DNA of 40,374 bases from Verrucomicrobiota bacterium JB024 (GTDB taxonomy: Bacteria > Verrucomicrobiota > Verrucomicrobiia > Opitutales > Cerasicoccaceae): positions 1-40,374 of the forward strand of contig JAUTCS010000065.1 in the NCBI GenBank assembly GCA_030673825.1, written 5' to 3'. A program made the translations under genes and the position numbers. The notes under the pieces are model-generated. The model did not search any database, was not told where the DNA came from, and saw nothing but the letters and a program-made list of their open reading frames with translations. This document shows, piece by piece, positions 30,437 through 38,568 of the stretch (within the stretch, counting starts at the first letter, position 1; each line of letters opens with the position of its first letter).

Positions 30437-33364
30437 ATGGGCTTATCTGTTCGCATGAGAACCCGCTTACCCTTTCTCCGCCGTTGTCTCGTTGCTTGGC
30501 TGCCAGTTCTTTGGATCGGTTCAGCCTTCGCCCTGACGCCGACGGAAGAAGCCGCTTTCACCAAAATCCAGCGCAATGATGTTCTGGCCTATCGGGATGC
30601 TCACCTGGAGACTTGGCTTCGCTCTGTGGAACCGGGCGAGCAGAGGCTCTTTTTCGACGCGCTGGACTGGGAGGAAGAGGCGGCGCGCATTCAGTCCCTG
30701 ACTGGAGAAGGCGCGCGCTGGCGAGAACGTTTCTTCGAGGCGGCGGACCGCATCGTGGCCACACCCATTCCCGTCTATGTAGCTCCGCCCGAGGGTAAGA
30801 AAGACCCCGAGGGCTGGCAACGTCGTTATGGGGATTCCCTCGTGTGTATGGCCATTGCCGCCAAGCTCAACCCCACGGAAGCTTACCGGGAAAAGCTGCG
30901 CGAAATGGCCCTGGCGGCTTGCCGGTTTGACTCCTGGGGACGCGATGGGGACCAGGGGCGGCTGCACGATGTGGACTTGTCCGCCGGTCACATGGCGCGT
31001 GGCCTGGCACTTGCCTATGATTGGCACCGCGACCTTTATACCGAGGAGGAGACGAGCATCATTCGCAAGACCTTCTCCCGCAAGATGGGGCACCTGCTGC
31101 AAGGCTTGTACGGGACGATCTACTGGGCCAACTGGTACACGCAGAATCATAATCATATCAGCGTGGCGGGGTTGGGGCTGGCCGGGGCTGCCTTTCTCGG
31201 TGAGATACCTGAGGCTTCGGAATGGCTGGCGGCGGCGGATTTGGATTTTCAGCGCGTGGCCGAGGCGATGTACCCGGACGGCGGCATCTACGAAGGAGCC
31301 CTTTACTGGGGCTACGGGCGTTCATTCATCGTGCAGTTCATTGAGGGGACGAAGACCATCCTCGACACCGAACGTTACTATGAGATGCCGTTCCTGGAGA
31401 ACATGATCGCGTTTCGGCTTGGTTGCAGCACGCCCGGTTATGGCGGGGTGCTGCTGTGGGCGGACTCGCGCGGCTACGACAGCACCGGCCCCCAGCATGT
31501 CCTCTACCGTATGGCCTCGCAGTATCGCGATGGACAGGGGCAGTACCTGGCTGATCACATCCCCTATGCTCCTCAGGGTGGGGCGGATACTGTCGCCTTT
31601 TCTCTGCTCTGGTACGACCCCACCGTGAAGCCCGAGGCCCCGCAGGCCCTGGACTACCATGCGACCTCATGGGACGTGCTCACCACGCGCAGCGGGTGGG
31701 GAGCGGGTGACTACATGCTCAGCCTGAAGGCGGGGTACAACCGCAACCACCACACCAAGACGGACGCCGGCTCGCTCTCGCTCAACTTCGGCGGGCAATG
31801 GCTGCTCATGGCTCCGGGTTATGGCGACAGTCATGGGCGTCCGGGCTTTTTCAGCCAGGATAAGGCACGTTGGGACTTTTTCTCCAACGCCACTGAATCG
31901 CACTCGACCCTCCTTATCAACGGGCAGAACCAGCGGCATGATCGCGAAGCGCGCGGAGAGATCGACCACTTCGTCCCCAGCCCCTCCCAGCTCCTGGCCT
32001 GTGTTGACCTGACGGAAGCCTATCAGGCTGACGCCACGGTGAGGCGGACGTTACTGCACCGCCGGGGAGAATACGCCCTGGTTTTTGACGCGGTGGAAGC
32101 GAGCGAACCGGTCACCGTCGAATGGCTGGCTCAGGTGCCGCCGGATGCGACCGTGGAAAACAAGAGCCTTCACATCGCCGGTAGAGACGGCGACCTCGCC
32201 ATTACGATGTTGGGGCAGGCGGAGGGCTTCCAGCCGCGGGAAGCGACCGTGCCACTGATGGATGTTTCCGCTTCCTGGATGAAGACCTACAGCTCGAAAA
32301 ACACCGGCGACTCGCTCAATCTCATGGCTTTGCTCCAGCCGGTATTTGGCGCAGATCCCGCGCCGGAGTACACCGTCACGAGGGATAAGGATGGACCGCA
32401 ACAGAACCTCACTGTCGCCTCTGCCGACTGGCGCGACCGGTACTGGATCAGCGAAGCTCCGGCTCCCGTCAACGGCGGTGAAAACATCTCCGCCAACGCC
32501 GGCTTCTTCGGCCTGCGCCAGAACGGTGACACCGTCCTCTCATGGATCACCGCCGGTGCAACCAAGGTGGTTGCCGCCGACTGCAGGCTGGAATCCGCCA
32601 GCCCCTTTGACGCTGCCTGCGAAGTGATCCCGCAAGGGGGAGCCGTGCTTAGTATGGGGGGCGACTTTGACGGCGTGCTTAGCCTGCCTGCCGATTGGAT
32701 GCTCTTTGATGAAAGCGGCCAGGCGATCACCCGCGAAACAGAGGCGGTGCCGCTCGCCAGTGGCCGTTACTTTGCCCTGGCCTCCGGGGCAGATCTGAAC
32801 CAAGCCAAAAACTGGGTGACGGGGCTTTTCCCGCCGCATTCCCGCCCGCAAACCATTCCGGTGGCCGCTCCCGCTATCCAGCCTGCACCGGGTACGGAGA
32901 CGGAGGTTTCGTGGGAGGCGGAGGACGCGCCCGCGCAGGCTGGGGGAGAGGCGCTGGCAACCGCCTTGCCTCACTGCTCGGGGGGGCAGGCGCTGCTCAA
33001 CTTTGGCTCCGAGTCGCCCGGCCACCGTGTGGGCTGGACGGTTACGGTTCCGGAGCCGGGCCGTTATCAACTGCTTGTCAGGTATGCGGCTGGCCAGCCC
33101 GAGGTGAGCTTTGCCGTGACGGTGGACGGTGTCGCCCAGAGCGAGGCAGATCTGCACGCGAGCCTGCCGGGTGAGGCCGGTTGGGGCACCGAAAAATACT
33201 GGACCTTGAACAACTACTCCTGGCGGCAACATCCGGTCATGGTCAGCGCGGACGAGCCTCTTGTGCTTAACCTCAGTGCAGGTCAGCACGAGATCCGCCT
33301 GCTGCATCCAGACTCGGGGATCAACATCGACACGCTGACCCTGAAGAGCGTCCCCGAGAGTTAA
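30437..33364 (+). CDS. Secreted heparinase II/III-fold enzyme with C-terminal carbohydrate-binding-like domain
   Basis: This 975-residue protein starts at ATG 30437, preceded by GGAG at good distance, and carries a signal peptide (RRCLVAWLPVLWIGSAFA). The alpha/alpha toroid (about 90-430) has WANWYTQNHNHISVAG (N237, H238, N239, H240) and DGGIYEGALYWGYGRSF (Y285, Y290, Y293). The beta-sandwich (about 430-800) carries YNRNHHTKTDAGSLSLNFGG and ATESHSTLLING. Residues ~830-975 form a CBM6/35-like jelly roll (VSWEAEDAPAQAGGE, GRYQLLVRYA, INIDTLTLKSV). It probably cuts a uronate-containing polymer outside the cell. It heads a plus-strand group with a hydroxyacid dehydrogenase and LacI regulator and lacks the shared element in its 132-base upstream gap. 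Confidence 0.78.
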   Translation: MGLSVRMRTRLPFLRRCLVAWLPVLWIGSAFALTPTEEAAFTKIQRNDVLAYRDAHLETWLRSVEPGEQRLFFDALDWEEEAARIQSLTGEGARWRERFFEAADRIVATPIPVYVAPPEGKKDPEGWQRRYGDSLVCMAIAAKLNPTEAYREKLREMALAACRFDSWGRDGDQGRLHDVDLSAGHMARGLALAYDWHRDLYTEEETSIIRKTFSRKMGHLLQGLYGTIYWANWYTQNHNHISVAGLGLAGAAFLGEIPEASEWLAAADLDFQRVAEAMYPDGGIYEGALYWGYGRSFIVQFIEGTKTILDTERYYEMPFLENMIAFRLGCSTPGYGGVLLWADSRGYDSTGPQHVLYRMASQYRDGQGQYLADHIPYAPQGGADTVAFSLLWYDPTVKPEAPQALDYHATSWDVLTTRSGWGAGDYMLSLKAGYNRNHHTKTDAGSLSLNFGGQWLLMAPGYGDSHGRPGFFSQDKARWDFFSNATESHSTLLINGQNQRHDREARGEIDHFVPSPSQLLACVDLTEAYQADATVRRTLLHRRGEYALVFDAVEASEPVTVEWLAQVPPDATVENKSLHIAGRDGDLAITMLGQAEGFQPREATVPLMDVSASWMKTYSSKNTGDSLNLMALLQPVFGADPAPEYTVTRDKDGPQQNLTVASADWRDRYWISEAPAPVNGGENISANAGFFGLRQNGDTVLSWITAGATKVVAADCRLESASPFDAACEVIPQGGAVLSMGGDFDGVLSLPADWMLFDESGQAITRETEAVPLASGRYFALASGADLNQAKNWVTGLFPPHSRPQTIPVAAPAIQPAPGTETEVSWEAEDAPAQAGGEALATALPHCSGGQALLNFGSESPGHRVGWTVTVPEPGRYQLLVRYAAGQPEVSFAVTVDGVAQSEADLHASLPGEAGWGTEKYWTLNNYSWRQHPVMVSADEPLVLNLSAGQHEIRLLHPDSGINIDTLTLKSVPES

Positions 33365-33418
33365 GCGTCCGGCCCAGATCTGTTTGTTTTTTGCGTGCCG
33401 CATCCACCCCCACGATCC

Positions 33419-34483
33419 ATGTCCGTCACTTCCAATCTGCCCCAATCGGTTAACCCACCGGTTATGTCGGCCCAACCACGTGTCCTCTTTTGCCTCTCGG
33501 ATGAAGAGATGGGATGGTTCTTTCCGGCGTTTACGCGGATGAGCCTGGGTGCGCAGATCCACCGGTTCGATACGAGCGGCGAGCCTTCTGAGGCCCAGTG
33601 GCGGAAAGCATTGGACTCTGTTCGCCCACACATTCTGGTTACCTGCTGGTCCACCCACATGCTACCGGAGGCATACGTCCGGCAACCGGACCTGGAGCTG
33701 GGTTATGTTTGCCACATCCCCGGCTCGGTCCGTGGCGTTATCCCGCGTAGCCTGCTTGAGCGTGGCGTGCTCGTGAGCAATTGGGGAAGCATGGCCGCCA
33801 CCGGGGTCGCCGAGCACGCCCTGCTGCTCATCCTCAATGCCCTTCGCCGCCAACCGCGCTGGCTCGGGTGCCTGCGTGCTCCTTACGAGGAACAGACAGA
33901 CTTCCGCATCGGCATGCAAACGCGGACGCTGGTCGGGCAGCGGGTAGGGCTGCATGGCTTCGGAAAGGTCGCCCGCCACCTCGTGCGCTTTCTGGAGCCT
34001 TTCAAGGTCAGACTCTCGGCCTACTCGGAGGGAGTGCCCGCCGCGTTTATGCGCGAGCATGGGGTGGAACCGGCCCGTAGCCTGGAGGAGCTTTTCGCGG
34101 AGAATGCCATCGTCGTCGAGTGCGAGGGGCTTACCGCGCAAACCGAGAACTCCGTCACGGCGGGAATCCTGGGCGGCATGCAGGCCGACGCTGTTTTTGT
34201 CAATGTCGCCCGCGGCAAGCTGGTGGACGAGGAGGCGCTGATGAGCCTGGCGCGGGCCGGTGCTATCCGGGTGGCGCTCGATGTTTACCGCGAGGAGCCC
34301 CTGCCGCATGATTCGCCCTGGCTGAAGTTGGCAGACACGGTGCTCTCTCCCCATATCGCCGGGCCGACCCATGACCAGTTCCGCCTGTGCGGCACACTGG
34401 CGGAGGAGAACATCCGGCGCTTTTTGGTGGGAAAGCCTATCGAGGCAACGGTTAGCCTGCGGGATTACGACCTGTCCACTTGA
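33419..34483 (+). CDS. D-isomer-specific 2-hydroxyacid dehydrogenase (phosphoglycerate-dehydrogenase-like)
   Basis: This 354-residue protein (start ATG 33419; a GTG at 33395 is also open) has the NAD-binding core VGLHGFGKVARHLV and the catalytic triad of the family: R265 (VNVARGKLVDEEAL), E292 (DVYREEPLP) and H312 (SPHIAGPTHD). Such enzymes interconvert 2-keto and D-2-hydroxy acids with NAD(P)H. In polysaccharide loci they often act on sugar-acid breakdown products such as glyoxylate, hydroxypyruvate or tartronate semialdehyde. It follows the secreted heparinase-like gene by 54 bases and precedes the LacI regulator by 78, so control by LacI is plausible. The residue after GLHGFG is K, so coenzyme preference is not clear. 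Confidence 0.88.
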   Translation: MSVTSNLPQSVNPPVMSAQPRVLFCLSDEEMGWFFPAFTRMSLGAQIHRFDTSGEPSEAQWRKALDSVRPHILVTCWSTHMLPEAYVRQPDLELGYVCHIPGSVRGVIPRSLLERGVLVSNWGSMAATGVAEHALLLILNALRRQPRWLGCLRAPYEEQTDFRIGMQTRTLVGQRVGLHGFGKVARHLVRFLEPFKVRLSAYSEGVPAAFMREHGVEPARSLEELFAENAIVVECEGLTAQTENSVTAGILGGMQADAVFVNVARGKLVDEEALMSLARAGAIRVALDVYREEPLPHDSPWLKLADTVLSPHIAGPTHDQFRLCGTLAEENIRRFLVGKPIEATVSLRDYDLST

Positions 34484-34520
34484 GAGGGGCACACTCGTTG
34501 CCCGGCGGGGCGGTGGGCCT

Positions 34521-34561
34521 AAACGCTTGACCTGCCATGTGCCTAGATTAAACTTACACAG
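34521..34561 (+). promoter_or_regulatory. lacI-type gene promoter with overlapping LacI-like half-palindrome
   Basis: TTGACC (34527-34532), a 16-base spacer and TAAACT (34549-34554) place the transcription start at or next to the GTG start codon at 34562, so the message is probably leaderless. AAACGCTT (34521-34528) fits the AAnCGnTT core of LacI-family operators and overlaps the -35 box, suggesting autorepression. The core is short and could be chance. Confidence 0.5.
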
Positions 34562-35653
34562 GTGAGCCAGTCTCGACGCATTACCCAACGGGACATCGCC
34601 GCGCGCGTCGGTGTGAACCGCGCGACGGTGTCCATGGCCTTGCACAACCACCCCAGCATTCCTGAGACAACCCGGGCGCGCGTGCGGGCCGTTGCGCAGG
34701 AGTTGGGCTATGTGCCCGACCCGATGCTGTCGGCGCTGGCGCAGTATCGGCACTCCCGGCGACCGGCGAGCTATCAAGGGACGATTGCCTGGGTCGTCAA
34801 CAACCTCCCCCCGTATGCCTGGGAGGAGGTGAGCATGTTTCGCGATTACCATGAAGGCGCTCGCAGCCAGGCCGCCCTTCATGGCTACAATCTGGACACC
34901 TTCGATCTCAACGACTACCCTGACAAGCCCGAGCGGCTGGCCAATATCTTTCGCTCACGCAACATCATCGGCCTTCTCTTATGCCCTCAGCCTGGACCCA
35001 ACTGGAAGCTCAACCTGCCGGTGGACGACTTTGCGTGCATCACTTTCGGCTACTCGCTCAGGCAGCCCCTGCTGCATACAGTGGCCCCCACTCAGTTTCG
35101 CGCCATGATGGAGACCATGCGCCGGTTGATCGCTTTGGGATATCACCGCATTGGCTTCGCCTGTTCTTTCCAGACCGACCAGCGTACCGATCACAACTTT
35201 ATCGGTGGATACTTTGTAGAGAACTTTCTGGGGCAGCTGGACATGACGCTGCCGCCGATCGATGAGGAGACTACCACGCCGGAGAGTTTTAGCCGCTGGT
35301 ATAATGAGTACAAGCCGGATGCCGTAGTGACCGGAAACCCCCGCATCCTGGACGTCATCCGCAAGTCCGGCCTACGGGTACCCGAGGATATCGGTGTCGC
35401 CGGCCCGAGCATCCCATTCGAGCGCGGGACGATGTCCGGCGTCTATGAAGATTCGCGCCACATCGGCAAAACCGCCGTTGACGCCCTGGTGGGGATGATT
35501 AACCGGGGCGAACGTGGCGTGCCCGAGCGCCCGCTCTATATCCACGCGCCAGGGGTCTGGGTCGATGGGGAAACGTTGCGGCAGCAGTCCAAGGAAGCCG
35601 AGCCCAAGCGGGTCCGTCGAAAAGGCGCTAAGGCAGCGAAAGCGAAACGGTAA
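34562..35653 (+). CDS. LacI-family transcriptional regulator
   Basis: This 363-residue protein has an N-terminal LacI HTH (TQRDIAARVGVNRATVSMALHNHPSIPETTRARV) and hinge (AVAQELGYVPDPMLSAL). A periplasmic-binding-like sensor domain follows, with GYHRIGFACSF, TGNPRILDVIRKSGLRVPEDIGV and SRHIGKTAVDALVGMI, and then a Lys/Arg-rich tail (RVRRKGAKAAKAKR). Start codon is GTG 34562, with no ribosome binding site and a promoter ending seven bases upstream. It likely represses the neighbouring transport and oxidation genes until an oligosaccharide or sugar acid binds. The last 26 bases overlap the 3' end of the convergent oxidoreductase gene. The ligand is unknown. Confidence 0.93.
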   Translation: MSQSRRITQRDIAARVGVNRATVSMALHNHPSIPETTRARVRAVAQELGYVPDPMLSALAQYRHSRRPASYQGTIAWVVNNLPPYAWEEVSMFRDYHEGARSQAALHGYNLDTFDLNDYPDKPERLANIFRSRNIIGLLLCPQPGPNWKLNLPVDDFACITFGYSLRQPLLHTVAPTQFRAMMETMRRLIALGYHRIGFACSFQTDQRTDHNFIGGYFVENFLGQLDMTLPPIDEETTTPESFSRWYNEYKPDAVVTGNPRILDVIRKSGLRVPEDIGVAGPSIPFERGTMSGVYEDSRHIGKTAVDALVGMINRGERGVPERPLYIHAPGVWVDGETLRQQSKEAEPKRVRRKGAKAAKAKR

Positions 35654-36647
35654 TCCCGGCCAAAGGCACTGGTCCGGCTTTTGCGAGCCGGTACTGCTCC
35701 ATCAGGTATACGGCAGGCCGCACCTCCTCGAAGCCCGGCGAAAGCGCCGATCCGCTGCGGAGCGCATCCAGAAAGCAGGCGTTTTCCTGGTAAAAGCCTG
35801 ATTGCTCGAAGAGCTCGGCCCCGTCCGGTAGGTCGTCACCACTGAGGCGTAGCGCCAGCTCTCCGTTGACCCAGTAGTGCAGGCAGCCGGGCGTGTCGTA
35901 CCCGCCCCACATGGGGAGTTCCACGGTGAGGGTGCGGTCCTTGCCATAGATGGCGAAGCGCTCCAGCAGCACGCCGGTGGCAGGCAGAAAGTGGCAATGC
36001 ACACTCGTGCCGCATTCGCATTTCGCCCGCATGAAGGACGCTTCCACCGCCCCTGTCTTGTCGGAGATGCGATGGTCGAACGTGGCTTGGACAAAGGGAC
36101 TGCGTGCCAGGAACCCGACCGTATCCAGGCTGTGCACGGCGGTGATGGAAAAGTCTTCTTCGCCTCGTTGGTTGCGGATCATGTCGTAGTTGATCTGCAT
36201 GACATCGACGGGGGGGAAGTCTTTTTTGAGCAGCCGCTGGACCTCGGCGACGAGGGGGGTGAAGCGGCGGTTGAACGCAACCAGGTGCGGGGTTCCGGTG
36301 CGTTGGGCCGCTTCATTGAGGATATCCAGCTCATGCAGAGTCAGCCCCGGCGGTTTTTCCACGAGGACCGGGATACCTCTATCCAAAATCGCGGGCGTGA
36401 TCTGTGCGATCAGCTTTGGCGGCAGGACCACCGAGACGGCATCGGGTTTTTCATGGTCGAGCATCCGCTGCCAATCGCTTTCGTGGCGGGCGAATCCGAA
36501 ATCCCGCGCGAACGCCTGGGCAAGGTCCTGTCGCAAGTCGCAGCAGGACGCCAGTTGCGTATCCGGATGCTCGCGCACATACTTTTTCAACGCCGGACCA
36601 TGCACCCAGCGCGAATGTGCGCCGCATCCGATAAGGCAAACTTTCAT
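35628..36647 (-). CDS. Gfo/Idh/MocA-family oxidoreductase
   Basis: This 339-residue NAD(P)-dependent dehydrogenase has the Rossmann start MKVCLIGCGAHSRWVHGPAL, the family signature EKPPGLTLHEL (K98) and VAFNRRFTPLV. A C-terminal alpha/beta sheet domain carries TAVHSLDTVGFLA, where H-x3-D is the usual catalytic His region. Members oxidise or epimerise sugars, inositols or glycosides, including the oxidoreductive cleavage of glycosidic bonds. It is 27 bases downstream of the sodium:solute symporter in the same orientation, so it probably handles the imported sugar. Its last 26 bases are shared, antisense, with the lacI 3' end. Confidence 0.9.
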   Translation of the reverse strand: MKVCLIGCGAHSRWVHGPALKKYVREHPDTQLASCCDLRQDLAQAFARDFGFARHESDWQRMLDHEKPDAVSVVLPPKLIAQITPAILDRGIPVLVEKPPGLTLHELDILNEAAQRTGTPHLVAFNRRFTPLVAEVQRLLKKDFPPVDVMQINYDMIRNQRGEEDFSITAVHSLDTVGFLARSPFVQATFDHRISDKTGAVEASFMRAKCECGTSVHCHFLPATGVLLERFAIYGKDRTLTVELPMWGGYDTPGCLHYWVNGELALRLSGDDLPDGAELFEQSGFYQENACFLDALRSGSALSPGFEEVRPAVYLMEQYRLAKAGPVPLAGITVSLSLP

Positions 36648-36674
36648 GCTGTCAGCAAAGAAGGATTCGTCGGT

Positions 36675-38477
36675 TCATTCCTGGCGCTGGGGGGCCTCGG
36701 AGAGCGAGGACACGGTTGGCGAGGAGGCTTTTTTTCCGGCTCGGCTGGTCTTCATCAGGATAAGGCTGACCAGGGCGATAAAGAGTGCGCAGAACGCGAT
36801 CATTGCGCGTCCCACCCAGGGGTTCGGCACCAGAGTGAGCAGGGTGATGAAGCCGGCGTAAACCAACGCCGCCCGGCCGATGCGATAGGACTGCCTCGCC
36901 ATCTCGGCCCGGCTGCCTTCCTCGCTCTCGTCCAGCGGGCGGTACATCTGCTCAAAGAAGGCGTCGATCTCCTGCTTCCGCTTCGCGTCAGGCTGGAGGC
37001 GAAAGACGGTTCCGGCCAGCACATACCAGAGCGTGCAGATGGTGACATTGGAGAGCATGATCACGGCGTAGCTGTGCAGGTTTATCGTCTCAATCAATGC
37101 GCCGAACCCCGCCTGCTGCGCGGCGGCCTGGACGGTCTCCAGCGTGGGCACAAATCCAGTCAGGGCGCTCACGGCCAACCCGACCAGCACCGTGCTCCAT
37201 CCTGCCCAGTCGGGCGCCTTCCGGATCAGCAGGCACAGCAGCATCGGCATGACACACGGCGTGCCCGCCATCGCCATAAACGTGAACATGATCTGGAAGA
37301 CTCCGGCGTTCTCCATCGTGGTGTAGAAGAGCGCGATCAGGATCACAATGCCTCCGAATACCACGGTGGAAATGCGACCGGCCAGCACCAGCTCGCGTTC
37401 CGAGGCTGTAGGCCGCACCAGCGGGAGATAAACCGAACGGATGAGGATGCCCGCGTTGCGGTTAAGGGCGGTATCCATGGAGGAGAGGGTGGCCGCCACC
37501 ATACCCGTCACCATCAGCCCGAACAGACCGGCGGGCAGACTACGCTGGGCCATCGCGACATAGGCGCTTTCAGCCGGTACCACCAGGGTGGGAAACATCG
37601 CCCCCAGGTCCATGCCCAGCGCACGGGAGGCCAGGGGAGGGATGAACCAGACAAAGGTTCCCACCAGAAACAACCCGGCGCTCAGCAAGGCAGCCCGCCT
37701 CGCTTCCTTTCCGTTATAAACGGAGAGGTAACGCGGGGCCATCTGGAGGTTGTTGATACCGGTCAGCCGCTCCACCACGACGGCGATGACCCAGAATATC
37801 CCAAAGCCAGCCGCCGGAGAGCCGGTCAGCGTGAGATGGCTTTCCGGAAGTCGTTCGATCAGCCCGTCGAATCCCCCCACCAGGCTCAGGGCCATCAGCG
37901 CGGCCACGATGGTGATGGGAAAGAGCATCAGGGCCTGGAGGAAGTCGTTGGAGGCGACGGCCCAGGACCCACCGACAGCGGCGACGAATACTACGACCAG
38001 CCCGCAGACGATGACCATCAACCGCAGGTCTAGTCCGAACAGAGGCGCGCAGAAAATCGCCAGTCCGTAGAGCCAGATCCCGGCCCCGATCGTCTGCATC
38101 GGCACCCACAACCAGGTGAAAAACTGCTCATTGCCCCGGCCCAGGCGCTGGCGTACGGCCTCCATGACGACGATGACGCGCAGTTGCCGAAAGGGGGCGG
38201 CGCTCCAGGCCCAGTTAACCAGAAAACCGGCCACCCCAGCCAGGTAGAGCATCACTACGACCAGCCCGTACTCATAAGCGAGCCCCGCCGCACCGGTAAA
38301 TGTCCATGCGCTGAAGGCCGCCATGAAGGAGGACGCTCCGACCAGCCACCAGGGCATCAGGCCGCCGCCGCGGAAGAACTCGCTGCTGTCGTGTCCGGCC
38401 CGGCGGAACATCCAGCCCACGCCCAGCAGAAACAGCAGGTACACCGCGATGACGATATAGTCGTATAAGGAGAGCAT
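36675..38477 (-). CDS. Sodium:solute symporter (SSS family)
   Basis: This 600-residue inner-membrane protein has about 13-14 predicted helices and the SSS motifs. It opens YDYIVIAVYLLFLLGVG, then SSFMAAFSAWTFTGAAG (Na+-site region of helix 1), GAGIWLYGLAIF, TGINNLQMAPRYLS and VTGMVAATLSSMDTALNRN (helix 8, the second part of the sodium site). Some SSS proteins of marine Bacteroidetes and Verrucomicrobiota loci import sugars or uronates. It is followed by the Gfo/Idh/MocA gene and preceded, 91 bases upstream, by a PEP-CTERM gene on the same strand. An additional hydrophilic insert (KRKQEIDAFFEQMYRPLDE) precedes the last helices, typical of the solute:sodium symporter subgroup. Confidence 0.93.
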   Translation of the reverse strand: MLSLYDYIVIAVYLLFLLGVGWMFRRAGHDSSEFFRGGGLMPWWLVGASSFMAAFSAWTFTGAAGLAYEYGLVVVMLYLAGVAGFLVNWAWSAAPFRQLRVIVVMEAVRQRLGRGNEQFFTWLWVPMQTIGAGIWLYGLAIFCAPLFGLDLRLMVIVCGLVVVFVAAVGGSWAVASNDFLQALMLFPITIVAALMALSLVGGFDGLIERLPESHLTLTGSPAAGFGIFWVIAVVVERLTGINNLQMAPRYLSVYNGKEARRAALLSAGLFLVGTFVWFIPPLASRALGMDLGAMFPTLVVPAESAYVAMAQRSLPAGLFGLMVTGMVAATLSSMDTALNRNAGILIRSVYLPLVRPTASERELVLAGRISTVVFGGIVILIALFYTTMENAGVFQIMFTFMAMAGTPCVMPMLLCLLIRKAPDWAGWSTVLVGLAVSALTGFVPTLETVQAAAQQAGFGALIETINLHSYAVIMLSNVTICTLWYVLAGTVFRLQPDAKRKQEIDAFFEQMYRPLDESEEGSRAEMARQSYRIGRAALVYAGFITLLTLVPNPWVGRAMIAFCALFIALVSLILMKTSRAGKKASSPTVSSLSEAPQRQE

Positions 38478-38509
38478 TGATCGCTTTGTTCAGACAAGCA
38501 CCCACCAGT

Positions 38510-38527
38510 GGCACCGTTGCGGGTGCC
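38510..38527. repeat. GGCACC-N6-GGTGCC hairpin after the second PEP-CTERM gene
   Basis: The stem GGCACC (38510-38515) / GGTGCC (38522-38527) encloses the loop GTTGCG. It has the same six-base arms and loop length as the hairpin at 8692-8710. It lies between the PEP-CTERM stop and the SSS symporter start, without a T-run. Confidence 0.5.
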
Positions 38528-38568
38528 TGACCGATGCAAAAATGTAGATTGTAAAGAAAGGTAAGAGA

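Noticed and set aside
35877-38033. 718-codon plus-strand open frame
   Set aside because: Shadow of the Gfo/Idh/MocA and SSS symporter genes; translation rich in H, Q, R and G without structure.
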